From the NCBI RefSeq assembly GCF_004348735.1, contig NZ_SMKT01000043.1, positions 1 to 58,384 on the forward strand: DNA of 58,384 bases, given 5' to 3'. Position 1 is the first letter of the stretch, and each line of letters starts with the position of its first letter. Source of the DNA: Actinomadura sp. KC06 (GTDB taxonomy: Bacteria; Actinomycetota; Actinomycetes; Streptosporangiales; Streptosporangiaceae). The notes below the pieces were generated by a model. It was not told where the DNA came from, ran no database searches, and worked only from the letters and a program-made list of their open reading frames with translations. The position numbers and the translations under genes are program-made. Below are positions 21,468-31,201 of the stretch, one piece after another.

Positions 21468-22456
21468 CGGAAAGGATCACGAAGAAGCACGCGGACACGT
21501 CGGCGCTGCCGCCCCTGGTAGCCGCCGGCGGTCCCGAAGAGAAACGCGAAGGCGGCTGGTGGCGGCGGCGCCGGGACGCCGGGCCCGCCGGGGGCGCGCG
21601 CAAGCCGCCGTGGTTCCTGGCGATGCTGGGGATCGCGTTCCTGATCGGGATGCACTTCCTCGCGCCGCTGTCGGGCGGCGTCTACGCGTTCACCGACTGG
21701 GACGGCTTCAACACGGCCACGTTCGTCGGCTGGGACAACTTCCGCGAGATCATGGACTCGTCGGTCCAGCGCGGCGCGCTGCTGCACACGTTCGTGCTGG
21801 CCGGGTCCTATCTCGTCCTCGTCAACGTGGTGGGCCTGGTGCTGGCCCTCGCACTGAACAGGACGCTGAAGTCCCGCAACTTCCTGCGGATGGTGTTCTT
21901 CGCGCCCGCCGTCCTCAGCCCGCTGGCCGTGTCCTACATCTGGCAGTACATGTTCACCTACGACGGCGCGATCAACCGGGTGCTCGGCGGGATCGGCCTG
22001 GACGGCCTGCGCCGCGAGTGGCTGGGCGACCCGTCGACGGCGATCTGGTGCGTGCTGGTCGTCATGGTCTGGCAGCACGCCGGCCAGGCGATGATCATCT
22101 ACCTGGCCGGGCTGCAGGGCGTCGCCGACGAGCTGGAGGAGGCCGCGGTCATCGACGGGGCGCGGCTGTGGATGCGGCTGCGCCGCATCACGCTGCCGCT
22201 GCTGGCGCCCGCGTTCACCATCGTCTCCACGCTGATGCTGATCTCCGGGCTGCGGGTCTTCGACCAGGTGTTCGCGCTCACCGGCGGCGGCCCCGTGTAC
22301 TCCACCGAGACCCTCGCGACGCAGGTGTACCAGCAGACCTTCGTCGAGGGCAGGTTCGGGTTCGGCGCATCCATCGCGATGGTGATGACCGTGCTGATCT
22401 CCATTCTGGGAATCGCCAACATGATGTATCAGCGAAGCCGGGAAAGGCGGTTGTGA
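21464..22456 (+). CDS. ABC transporter permease (MalF/UgpA type)
   Basis: A protein of 330 residues with an Arg-rich cytoplasmic N-tail and six hydrophobic segments. The inner-membrane coupling motif reads ELEEAAVIDGARLWMRLRRITLPLLAPA, the EAA-loop of binding-protein-dependent permeases. The ATG overlaps the stop of the solute-binding protein gene (ATGA), and its own stop is adjacent to the next permease. It pairs with the following gene as the membrane core of the importer. Confidence 0.93.
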   Translation: MTERITKKHADTSALPPLVAAGGPEEKREGGWWRRRRDAGPAGGARKPPWFLAMLGIAFLIGMHFLAPLSGGVYAFTDWDGFNTATFVGWDNFREIMDSSVQRGALLHTFVLAGSYLVLVNVVGLVLALALNRTLKSRNFLRMVFFAPAVLSPLAVSYIWQYMFTYDGAINRVLGGIGLDGLRREWLGDPSTAIWCVLVVMVWQHAGQAMIIYLAGLQGVADELEEAAVIDGARLWMRLRRITLPLLAPAFTIVSTLMLISGLRVFDQVFALTGGGPVYSTETLATQVYQQTFVEGRFGFGASIAMVMTVLISILGIANMMYQRSRERRL

Positions 22457-23302
22457 ATGGGTGCCTTCCGGTACACGTCGCGGTCATTCGTCCGTGAGGT
22501 GGTGATGATACTGGCGGCGCTGCTGTTCGCGATGCCGCTCTATTTCCTGATCGCCATTTCGCTCAAGACCGACCAGCAGCTCACGCTGGAGCCGCTGAAG
22601 CCGCCGCTGGCGGACCCGAACTGGGGCAACTACGCCGACGCGTGGTCCAGCGGCGGCACGACCGGCGGCATGGGACGCGCGTTCCTCAACACCGTGATCA
22701 TCACCGTGGGGAGCGTGGTCTGCCTGGTCCTGGTGTCGTCGCTGACGGCGTACGTGATCGCGCGGCGGACGTCCAGGCTGAGCAACGGGCTCTACGTGCT
22801 GTTCGTCATCGGGTTCATCATGCCGGCGACGCTCGGGCTGGTGCCGATCTACGTGGTGATGCGCAGCGCCGGGCTGCTGGCGACCTACCACGGGATCATC
22901 ATCCTGCACACGGCGGGCATCCTGCCGTTCGCGGTGTTCCTGTACGTGGGGTTCATCCGCGCGCTGCCCACCGAGTACGAGGAGGCGGCGCAGGTCGACG
23001 GCGCCGGGATGCTCCGCACGTTCTTCAAGGTCGTCATCCCGCTGCTGAGACCGATCACCACGACGGTGGCGATGCTGTCCGGGCTGATCGTGTGGAACGA
23101 CTTCTTCCTCGCGCTCATCTTCATGAGCGGCAGCTCGATCGGCACCTTGCCGATCGCGCTGAATTCGTTCGTCAACGAGAACTACACCCAGTGGAACCTT
23201 GTGTTCGCGGGCGCGACCATCGCCATTCTCCCCATGCTGTGCGTCTTCATCGTCGCGCAGCGGCAGTTCGTCCGGGGCCTGGCCGGCGGAATTCGAGGCT
23301 GA
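22457..23302 (+). CDS. ABC transporter permease (MalG/UgpE type)
   Basis: A protein of 281 residues with six hydrophobic segments and the EAA-loop [20 protein letters not shown]. It follows the previous gene without a gap. The two permeases are heterodimer partners of one carbohydrate/organic-solute type importer. Only one such permease pair is present for the two solute-binding proteins in the region. Confidence 0.93.
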   Translation: MGAFRYTSRSFVREVVMILAALLFAMPLYFLIAISLKTDQQLTLEPLKPPLADPNWGNYADAWSSGGTTGGMGRAFLNTVIITVGSVVCLVLVSSLTAYVIARRTSRLSNGLYVLFVIGFIMPATLGLVPIYVVMRSAGLLATYHGIIILHTAGILPFAVFLYVGFIRALPTEYEEAAQVDGAGMLRTFFKVVIPLLRPITTTVAMLSGLIVWNDFFLALIFMSGSSIGTLPIALNSFVNENYTQWNLVFAGATIAILPMLCVFIVAQRQFVRGLAGGIRG

Positions 23303-23304
23303 AT

Positions 23305-24500
<1,196 letters not shown>

Positions 24501-24504
<4 letters not shown>

Positions 24505-25469
24505 CGAGCGAGGATTTCGAGGTACTGGTCGCGGGCGGCGGGGTGGCGGGGCTGACCGCCGGGCTGTTCGCCGCCCGCGCCGGCCGCCGGACCGGGCTGC
24601 TGCTCGGCGACGACATCGGCGGCGGCCACCTGCTCAGCGTCGGCAGGATCGAGGACTTCCCCGGCTTCCCCGAGGGCGTGGCGGGCTTCGACCTGTGCCC
24701 GATGATCCAGGAGCAGGCGCAGGACGCGGGCGTGCAGTTCGTGACGAGCGCCTTGAAGGGCCTGACCCCGTCCGATGGCGCATGGACGGCCACGACCGGC
24801 GACGGTGAGACCCGCGCCGGCGCCGTCGTCGTCGCGACCGGGTCGGCGCTGCGCGAGCTGGACGTCCCGGGTGAGGCTCCGCTGCGCGGCCACGGCGTGT
24901 CCGACTGCGCGACCTGCGACGGGCCGTTGCACCGCGGCAACACCGTCGCCGTCGTCGGCGGCGGCGACTCCGCGCTGCTGGAGGCGCTGGAGCTGACCAA
25001 CCATGTGGGCAGGGTGCTGCTGCTGCATCGCGGCGAGAGCCTCGACGGGCAGCACACCTACGCGAAACGGGTGCTGGAGCACGCCTCGATCGAGGTGCGG
25101 CACTCCACCGTCGTCGAGGAGATCCTCGGCGACACGGTCGTCTCGGGCGTTCGGACCAAGGACACTGGCACCGGCGAGACCGCGGAAGAGAAGGTCACCG
25201 GGGTCTTCGTCTATGTGGGTCTGCGGCCGCGTACCGACGTCCTGCGCGACCTGCTCCCGCTGGACGGCGACGGCCGGGTGCCGACGGACGGCGCCATGCG
25301 CACCGTCCTCCCCGGAGTGTTCGCCGCCGGCGACATCAGGACCGACTCGGCGGCGCAGGCCGTCACGGCCGCCGGCGACGGCGCGACCGCCGCGCTCGCC
25401 GCGCACCGCTACCTCGCCGACCCCGGCCGCGCCTGGCCGGTCCCCCAGCCGAGAGGAGCCTCCGCATGA
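24501..25469 (+). CDS. Thioredoxin-reductase-like FAD disulfide reductase
   Basis: A protein of 322 residues, the length of low-Mr thioredoxin reductases. It has the N-terminal FAD motif [19 protein letters not shown], a VVATGSALR strand, the redox motif Cys136-Ala-Thr-Cys139 (DCATCDG), a second nucleotide fold ([14 protein letters not shown]) and a C-terminal [11 protein letters not shown] motif. The HRRxxxR motif that binds the NADPH 2'-phosphate in classical TrxB reads HRGES, so NADPH may not be the electron donor. It sits between the ABC ATPase and selenoprotein 2 with overlapping ends, so its likely target is the Sec-Cys pair of the selenoproteins. That is inference. Confidence 0.88.
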
Positions 25470-27091
25470 CGATCAGCGTGTACGACCCGCGCGGCTACCC
25501 GCCCAAGGTGGAGGGACGGTCCCTCGCGCCCAGGCTGGAGACCCTCGACGGCAAGGTCGTCTACCTGGTGATCGCGCCGTTCGACAACACCGACGTGTTC
25601 ATGGAGCGGCTCGCCGCCTGGTTCAAGGAGAACCGGCCGCGGGTGGAGACGCGGATCGTGGCCACCGAGGCGTTCGGGCAGGACTCCCCGGCGATGCGGG
25701 CGGAGATCGAGGCGGCCGGGGACGCGGCCGTCGTCGGTCTCGGCCTTTGAAGCACCTGCGCCCCGACGGTCGTCGGGATAGCGGCGGAGCTCGAACGCTC
25801 CGGGGTACCCACCGTCGGCGTGCACTCGCGGCAGTTCCGCAGGATCGCCGCGAACGTCGCCAGGACGAAGGGCATGCCGCGCATGCGGCAGGCCTACCTT
25901 CCGGGCGCGATCTCCGGGCGGTCGGCCACCGAGCTCAGCGAGTACATCGAGGGAACGGACGCCGTCACCGGCCGCCCGTTCATGGACGAGCTGCTCGACG
26001 CTCTCGCCGGGCGGCTGGACGAGGAGGACCTCAAGGGAAGCTCGTACGAGCGGCCGCGGCGGCAGCTCGTCGAGGCCGCGGACGAGCCGTCCGCGCACGC
26101 GCTGTTCCTGGAGAACCGCTGGACGGACGGCCTGCCGATCGTCCTGCCGACCGAAGAGCGCGTCCGGGAGATGCTCACGGGCACGTCCCGCCGCCCGGAC
26201 GAGGTCGTCGGACGCCTCGCCCCCGCCAAGTTCCGGGAGCGGTGGGAGTTCACCGTCGAGAAGGTCGCCGTCAACGCCGTGATGGCCGGGGCCGGGCCCG
26301 AGCACTTCCCGATCATCCTGGCGCTGGCGTCCAGCGGCGTCACCGCGCGGATGAGCAGCCTGACGTCGATGGCGGCGATCGCGATCGTCAACGGCCCGAT
26401 CAGGCTGGAGGCGGGGATGAACACCGGGATGGGCGCGATGGGCCCCTACAGCAGGGCCAACGCGACCATCGGACGCGCGTACGGGCTGCTGTCGCAGAAC
26501 CTCCAGGGCGGGTCGGTGCCCGGCGAGACGTACATGGGCACGCTCGGGAACACCTACGCCTACACCGCCGCGTTCCCCGAGAACGAGGAGGCCAGCCCGT
26601 GGGAGCCGCTGCACGTCCAGCACGGTCTCCGTCCGGACGAGAGCGCGGTCAGCCTGTTCCTCGGCGGCTGGTACACGATCTCCGGCGCCTCGCCGCGCCG
26701 CAGGCACTGGGAGGAGATCCTGCGCGGCGCGCTGCGCGCCTGCGATCCGGCGTTCGCGCCGCTGGTGGTGATGGACCCGACGGCGGCGCACGACTTCGTC
26801 GAGGCCGGGTTCCCCGGTAAGGACGACGTCCGCGCGTGGCTGGCCCGCAACGGCCGGATGTCCGCGGGCGAGTACTGGTCGAACGGGGTGGTGCGGGCCA
26901 TCCTCCGTCCGCTGGCGCTGGCGGGGGAGGAGCCGCACGCCACGAGGTACAAGGCGTCCGGTGACGAGCCCGTCGAGATCTACGACGCGGGCGACATCAA
27001 CATCGCGGTCATCGGCGGCGGGACCGCGAACGCGTCCAAGCTGATCGCCGCCCGCTACGAGACGACCGTCCGGGTCGACCCCTGGCGCTGA
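25466..27091 (+). CDS. Selenoprotein 2: UGSC-like (U-S-T-C) selenoprotein; UGA at codon 95 read as Sec
   Basis: Reading through the UGA at 25748-25750 gives 541 residues: Sec95-Ser-Thr-Cys98 after AAVVGLGL, then a C-terminal domain with ENRWTDGLPIVLPTEERV, VNAVMAGAGPEHFPIILAL, GMNTGMGAMGPY and SQNLQGGS. It is the most divergent of the three paralogs: the first domain begins [20 protein letters not shown] and the C-terminal region is shorter. No signal peptide is seen. The start overlaps the stop of the reductase gene (ATGA) and GAGAGGAG precedes it. It is last in the selC-led operon and is followed by a strong bidirectional terminator. Its function is unknown. Confidence 0.93.
25748..25777 (+). 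promoter_or_regulatory. UGA(Sec) codon and SECIS-like hairpin of selenoprotein 2, with compensatory changes
   Basis: The UGA is followed by 11 nt, then CCCGAC (25762-25767), loop GGTC (25768-25771) and GTCGGG (25772-25777). The stem differs in sequence from the GCCGGC stems of the other two genes, but pairing, loop and spacing are preserved. This is covariation evidence for RNA structure. Confidence 0.88.
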
Positions 27092-27110
27092 GAACCCCGG
27101 CGCTGAGAGA

Positions 27111-27167
27111 GGAACAGCCGTGATCGCCGAGCCACAGCGCGGTCGGCTCGGCGATCACGGCCGTTCC
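27111..27167. terminator. Bidirectional terminator, long perfect hairpin
   Basis: A 17-bp perfect stem (27117-27133 with 27145-27161) around an 11-nt loop, extended after one mismatch by GGAAC/GTTCC (27111-27115, 27163-27167). It lies between the convergent ends of selenoprotein 2 and the second solute-binding protein gene. Confidence 0.85.
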
Positions 27168-27173
27168 GGGACG

Positions 27174-28460
27174 TCAGCCAGAGGTCGCCTCCCAGGCTTC
27201 GTCCATGGCTTTGAGGACGTCGTCCACGGTGCGGGTCTTGTTGTAGAGGCCCGCCATCGTCTTGTAGGCGGCCTGGGCGGGCGCGTCCGACGGCCACATC
27301 GTGCTGGCGCCGAGGCTGTAGCGGCCCTGCTTGGCCAGCGGTTCCAGCGGCTTCAGGAAGTCGGGCAGCTCGCCGCGCTCCATCTGCGCCGGGGAGAACG
27401 CGCCGGTCTTCTCGGCGTACAGGTCGCGTTTCTGCGCGACGAAGTCGAGGAACTTGGTCGCCTCCTCGACGTTGTCGCCCTTGGCCGCCACCGACAGCCC
27501 GCTGACCTCCAGCGGGAGGATGCTCTGCTTGCGTCCCGGCACCGGTACCGCGGCCCACTTGCGCGCCGGGTTGCGCCGGGTGACGTAGGACGAGGCGGTC
27601 GACGGCCCGATGCCCATCGTGGCCTTGTCGCTCTTGATCTGGAGGTTCTTGCCCTCCTCGGTGGTGCGGCCCGCGCCGCCGGGGTAGTAGCAGTCCGCGT
27701 TGATCATGTCGACGATCTGCTGGAACGTCTGCCGCCAGCCGGGCGTGGTCTGGAACTTGACCTGGCCCGCGGCGCGCTTCTCGTCCCACTTCGGGTCGTC
27801 GCTGTAGACGTTGGCGGCGGAGAAGGACTGCAGCAGCATCCGGTTGCCCGCCTGGTCCGCCGCGCCGGGGACCAGCGCGTACTTGTCATGCTTGCGGATC
27901 TCGCCGCACAGCTTCAGCAGCTCGTCGAACGTGCTCGGCGGCTTCAGCCTCCAGTCCTTCAGCTCGGTGACGGTGTAGTCCATGAAGTGCGTGGACACCC
28001 CGACGACCAGGGCGTACACCTTGCCCTCATAGGTGACGGTCGGGGCCAGCAGCGCCGGGACGTCCTTGGCCCACGGCTTCTTCGTGACGTCCGCGAGCCG
28101 GCGGGCCTTGGCGAGTTTGTGGAGCGGCAGCCCGGTCGCGCCGCCGCCCGACCCGGGGGAGATGTTGAGGACGTCGGGCGGGTTGCCGCCCTGCAGCTCG
28201 GTGGTCGTCGCCGGTCCGATCTTCGGCGCGGGGACGTACTGCACGGTCATCTTGATGCGCGGCGCGTTCGCGTCGTTGAACTCCTTGACGATGGGGTCGA
28301 GGCCGTCCTTGACGGCCGGGGACGCGTACATCCGCAGCGACGCGTTGCCGGAGCCGCCGCCCGAGCCGCCGCACCCGGCGGCGGCCACCATCACCGCGGA
28401 GGCCCCCGCGACGAGGGCGAGACTCCGTCCGCCCCGCCCGCTCCGCCGATTGCCTTCCAT
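27174..28460 (-). CDS. ABC transporter solute-binding lipoprotein (paralog of the one at 20187)
   Basis: A protein of 428 residues with a lipoprotein signal (SAVMVAAAGC before GGSGGG). It aligns along its whole length with the other solute-binding protein: NPPDVLNISPGSGGG, PAPKIGPATTT, GRTTEEGKN, ERGELPDFLKPLEPLAKQGR. GGGAGG lies five bases before the ATG at 28460. It is 51 bp downstream of selenoprotein 3 on the same strand and has no permease of its own, so it probably feeds the importer at 21464-24504. The order repeats that of the other operon (selenoprotein, then binding protein), pointing to a local duplication. Confidence 0.92.
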   Translation of the reverse strand: MEGNRRSGRGGRSLALVAGASAVMVAAAGCGGSGGGSGNASLRMYASPAVKDGLDPIVKEFNDANAPRIKMTVQYVPAPKIGPATTTELQGGNPPDVLNISPGSGGGATGLPLHKLAKARRLADVTKKPWAKDVPALLAPTVTYEGKVYALVVGVSTHFMDYTVTELKDWRLKPPSTFDELLKLCGEIRKHDKYALVPGAADQAGNRMLLQSFSAANVYSDDPKWDEKRAAGQVKFQTTPGWRQTFQQIVDMINADCYYPGGAGRTTEEGKNLQIKSDKATMGIGPSTASSYVTRRNPARKWAAVPVPGRKQSILPLEVSGLSVAAKGDNVEEATKFLDFVAQKRDLYAEKTGAFSPAQMERGELPDFLKPLEPLAKQGRYSLGASTMWPSDAPAQAAYKTMAGLYNKTRTVDDVLKAMDEAWEATSG

Positions 28461-28511
28461 TGGTCCTCCCAGTTGCCGGTTGCCTCTCACGGGTGCGCAC
28501 ACCCTCCGCGA

Positions 28512-30182
28512 TCAGCGCCACTCGTCCACGGACACGGTCCGGCCGGACAGCGAGCGGTCCAGCCTCGTGCCGTTGGCCATGCCTTCGAGGACGCTCCAGG
28601 TGGCGGCGCTGCGGCCGCCGACGACGATGACGTGGACGTCCTCGGGCACGTTGATGCGGACCTCCTCGTCCGGCGCGGCGGCCCGGTAGCTCGCCCACGG
28701 CTCCTCGCCCGCCTCGGCGCGGTAGCCGAAGAACAGCTCCTGCAGGCCCTGCGCCCACCACCGGCGGGCGGGCAGCCGCCCGGCGTCGGAGATCCACTCG
28801 ATGAGGTCCGCCTTGCGGGCGAACCCCTGGTGCTCGACGAGGTTCTGCGCGGCGAGCGGGTCGAGCAGCAGCACCGCCCCGCCGGACGCGCGCGTCGCGT
28901 TGAAGATCGTCCGGGCGTGGTCGCGCCAGTCGTCGCGGATCCCGCTCGGCGCGTTGATCATCGTCCGGACGCCGCGGAACACGGTCGCCGTGCTGTCGCC
29001 GGGGGCGAAGCCGTGCTGGACGTGGTACGGCTCCCAGGGGCTGCGCTCCTCGTTCTCGGCGAACGTGAGGTTGGTGAACGAGAACGGGTTCCCGATCGAC
29101 CCCATGTAGCTGATCCCGGGCGCCGAGCCGCCCTGCAGGTTCTGCGAGCCGATGCCGTAGGCGCGTCCGATGGTGGCGTTGGCCCTGCTGTACGGGCCGA
29201 GCGCGCCGATTCCGGAGTTCATGCCGATCTCGTCGCGGATCGGGCCGTTGACGACGACGGCCTCCGACATCGAGGAGATGCTGCTGTGCCGTGCCGAGTA
29301 GCCGCTGCCCAGCAGCGCCAGGATCACGGGGAAGTACTCGGGCGCGGCCCCGGCCATGACCGCGTTGACCGCGGCCTGCTCGACGGTGAACTCCCAGTAG
29401 TCGCGGGTGGAGGCGGCGCGGAGCCTGCCGACCACCTCGCCGGGCGCGTGGCTGGTGCCCGCGAGCATCGCGGCGACGCGCTCCTCGGTGGGCAGGACGA
29501 TCGGCAGCTTGTCCGTCCAGCCGTTCTCCAGGAAGAGGGCGTGCAGGTCGTCCTCGGTGGCCGGTTCCAGCAGCCGGGACCTGGCCTGCTCGAACGTCGC
29601 CCCGGCCATGTCGGCCTCGTCCAGCGGCCTGGTCAGCCCGTCGAAGAGGTCCCTGGCGAACGGGTTGCCGGAGACGGGGTTGTCACCCTCGACGTATCCG
29701 CGCAGCTCCCCGGCGGTGCGGCCGGGCACGGGGGAGGGCACGAACGCGTGCCGCAGGGTGGGGACGCCCGCCAGCCTGCTGGTGGACGCCACCAGCCGGG
29801 CGAACGCGTCGGCGTGGACGGAGACGGTCGGGATGCGGTACTCGGATTCGAGCCGCGTGGCGTGGCCGGCGACCGCCGGCGCGCAGCCGCTTCAAAGACC
29901 GACGCCGAGGACCGCGGCGTCGCCCTCGTCCGCGATCCGCGCGTACAGCTCGGGCGCCGGGTCGAACGGCGTGGAGAGATGGACGGTCACGGTCGTGATG
30001 TCCGGGCGGTGCTCCTGGAGCGATGCCCCGAGCTGCTCGATGAGGTCGCCGGAGTTCTCGAAGCCCGCGTCCACGAGGAACACGGTCTTGCCGTCCAGGG
30101 TGTCGGGGCGCGGGGCGAGCGACTTGCCGCCGACGGTGGGCGCGTTGCCCTCGGGATGGAGAACCGTGATCTTACCGGCCAT
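28512..30182 (-). CDS. Selenoprotein 3: UGSC-like (U-S-G-C) selenoprotein; UGA at codon 97 read as Sec
   Basis: Readthrough of the UGA at 29894-29892 (minus strand) gives 556 residues, with Sec97-Ser-Gly-Cys100 after AAVLGVGL. It is the closest paralog of selenoprotein 1: both begin with K-I-T-V-L-(N/H)-P-E-G and share LVDxGFENSGD, PTLRHAFVP-like and HSSISS segments. The C-terminal domain has ENGWTDKLPIVLPTEERV, VNAVMAGAAPEYFPVILALL and GMNSGIGALGPYSRAN. Cys100 is the only Cys after the Sec. No signal peptide, so it is probably cytoplasmic. GAGAGATG-rich sequence precedes the ATG. It heads a minus-strand operon with the second binding protein, and its promoter lies beside IclR operator repeats. 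Confidence 0.93.
29865..29894 (-). promoter_or_regulatory. UGA(Sec) codon and SECIS-like hairpin of selenoprotein 3
   Basis: On the minus strand the UGA (29894-29892) is followed by 11 nt, then GCCGGC (29880-29875), loop GGTC (29874-29871) and GCCGGC (29870-29865). The stem is identical to that of selenoprotein 1. Confidence 0.88.
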
Positions 30183-30220
30183 GACGACATCTCTCCTGAG
30201 CTGCGGGTCTCGCCGCGATC

Positions 30221-30247
30221 GTTCGTATCAAGAACAGTTGTTCGCAT
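30221..30247. promoter_or_regulatory. IclR operator candidate, copy 1
   Basis: It contains GAACA-GT-TGTTC flanked by GTTCGTATCAA. It lies in the leader of selenoprotein 3, just downstream of its predicted -10. It aligns over about 27 nt with copy 2 at 30316-30342 (shared core GTTCG-ATCAAG-ACA-TTGTTC). Confidence 0.6.
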
Positions 30248-30251
30248 GGCG

Positions 30252-30280
30252 ATTCTCCGTCGAGGTGTTGAGGTTGTCAA
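30252..30280 (-). promoter_or_regulatory. Promoter of the selenoprotein 3 operon
   Basis: On the minus strand there is a consensus TTGACA (30280-30275), a 17-bp spacer and GAGAAT (30257-30252). Transcription would begin within or next to operator copy 1, consistent with repression or control by the divergent IclR protein. Confidence 0.6.
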
Positions 30281-30288
30281 CAGATACA

Positions 30289-30342
30289 TTGACCTGACAT
30301 CCACTCCGGGCTACCGTTCGGATCAAGCACACTTGTTCATCA
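30289..30342 (+). promoter_or_regulatory. iclR promoter and IclR operator candidate, copy 2
   Basis: TTGACC (30289-30294), a 17-bp spacer and TACCGT (30312-30317) form a plausible promoter for the regulator gene. Operator copy 2 (30316-30342, GTTCGGATCAAG ... TTGTTCATCAT) overlaps the -10, suggesting autoregulation. Confidence 0.5.
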
Positions 30343-30374
30343 TCCGAACGGAACCGCCACCCTGCGATGAGCCG

Positions 30375-31172
30375 ATGACAGCGAGCGAGGAGACGGGCGC
30401 CGGGGTCCGGGAGCCGCATTTCGTCCAGTCCCTGGAGCGCGGCCTCAACGTGATCAGGGCGTTCGACGCGTCCGCGCCCGAGCTGACGCTCAGCGAGGTC
30501 GCGCACGCCACCGGCCTCACCCGGGCCGCCGCGCGGCGGTTCCTGCTCACCCTCGCCGACCTCGGCTACGTGCGCAGCGACGGCCGCCGGTTCTCGCTGA
30601 CGCCCCGCGTCCTGCGGCTCGGCTACGCCTACCTGTCGTCGCTGTCGCTGCCCGAGGTCGCCGAGCCGCACCTGGAGGGGCTCGTGGCGGCGGTCCACGA
30701 GTCGTCGTCGGTGTCGGTGCTGGACGGCGACGACATCGTCTACGTCGCGCGCATCCCGACCTCGCGCATCATGACGGTCGCGATCAGCGTGGGCACCCGC
30801 TTCCCCGCCTACGCCACGTCCATGGGCCGGGTGCTGCTCGCCGCGCTGCCCGACCCCGAGCTGGACGAACGCCTCGGCAGAGCGGCGCACCGCCCCCTCA
30901 CCGGCCGCACGGCCACCGACCCGGCCGTCCTGCGCCGCGAGATCGACCGCGTCCGCAAGCAGGGCTGGTCGCTGGTCGACCAGGAGCTGGAGGACGGCCT
31001 GCGCTCGATCGCCGCGCCCATCCGCGACGCCACGGGCAGGGTGGTGGCCGCCGCCAACCTCTCCACCGCGTCCAGCCGCACCCCCGCCGCGAGGATGCGC
31101 CGCGAGCTGCTGCCGCCGCTGCTGGACGCCACCGCCAGGATCGAGGCCGATCTGCGCGCCGCGCGCGGCTGA
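30375..31172 (+). CDS. IclR-family transcriptional regulator (PcaR/PobR-like)
   Basis: A protein of 265 residues. The N-terminal winged helix reads VQSLERGLNVIRAFDASAPELTLSEVAHATGLTRAAARRFLLTL, here cited as two adjoining parts: SLERGLNVIRAFDA, and LSEVAHATGLTRAAARRF. The form is typical of the PcaR/PcaU/PobR branch that controls aromatic acid catabolism. The C-terminal effector domain includes VYVARIPT, TSMGRVLLAALP and GLRSIAAPIRD. It is divergent from selenoprotein 3 with two operator-like repeats between them, and is followed after 29 bp by selB. It therefore probably senses the pathway substrate and controls the selenoprotein 3 operon, itself and perhaps selB. Confidence 0.93.
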   Translation: MTASEETGAGVREPHFVQSLERGLNVIRAFDASAPELTLSEVAHATGLTRAAARRFLLTLADLGYVRSDGRRFSLTPRVLRLGYAYLSSLSLPEVAEPHLEGLVAAVHESSSVSVLDGDDIVYVARIPTSRIMTVAISVGTRFPAYATSMGRVLLAALPDPELDERLGRAAHRPLTGRTATDPAVLRREIDRVRKQGWSLVDQELEDGLRSIAAPIRDATGRVVAAANLSTASSRTPAARMRRELLPPLLDATARIEADLRAARG

Positions 31173-31201
31173 CCGGGCCCGGGTCCGGGAAGGACGAGGA
31201 C

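Noticed and set aside
25466..27091. Treating the UGA-interrupted genes as pseudogenes
   Set aside because: Three independent copies have UGA at the same motif with a conserved hairpin and full Sec machinery nearby; chance nonsense mutations would not do this.
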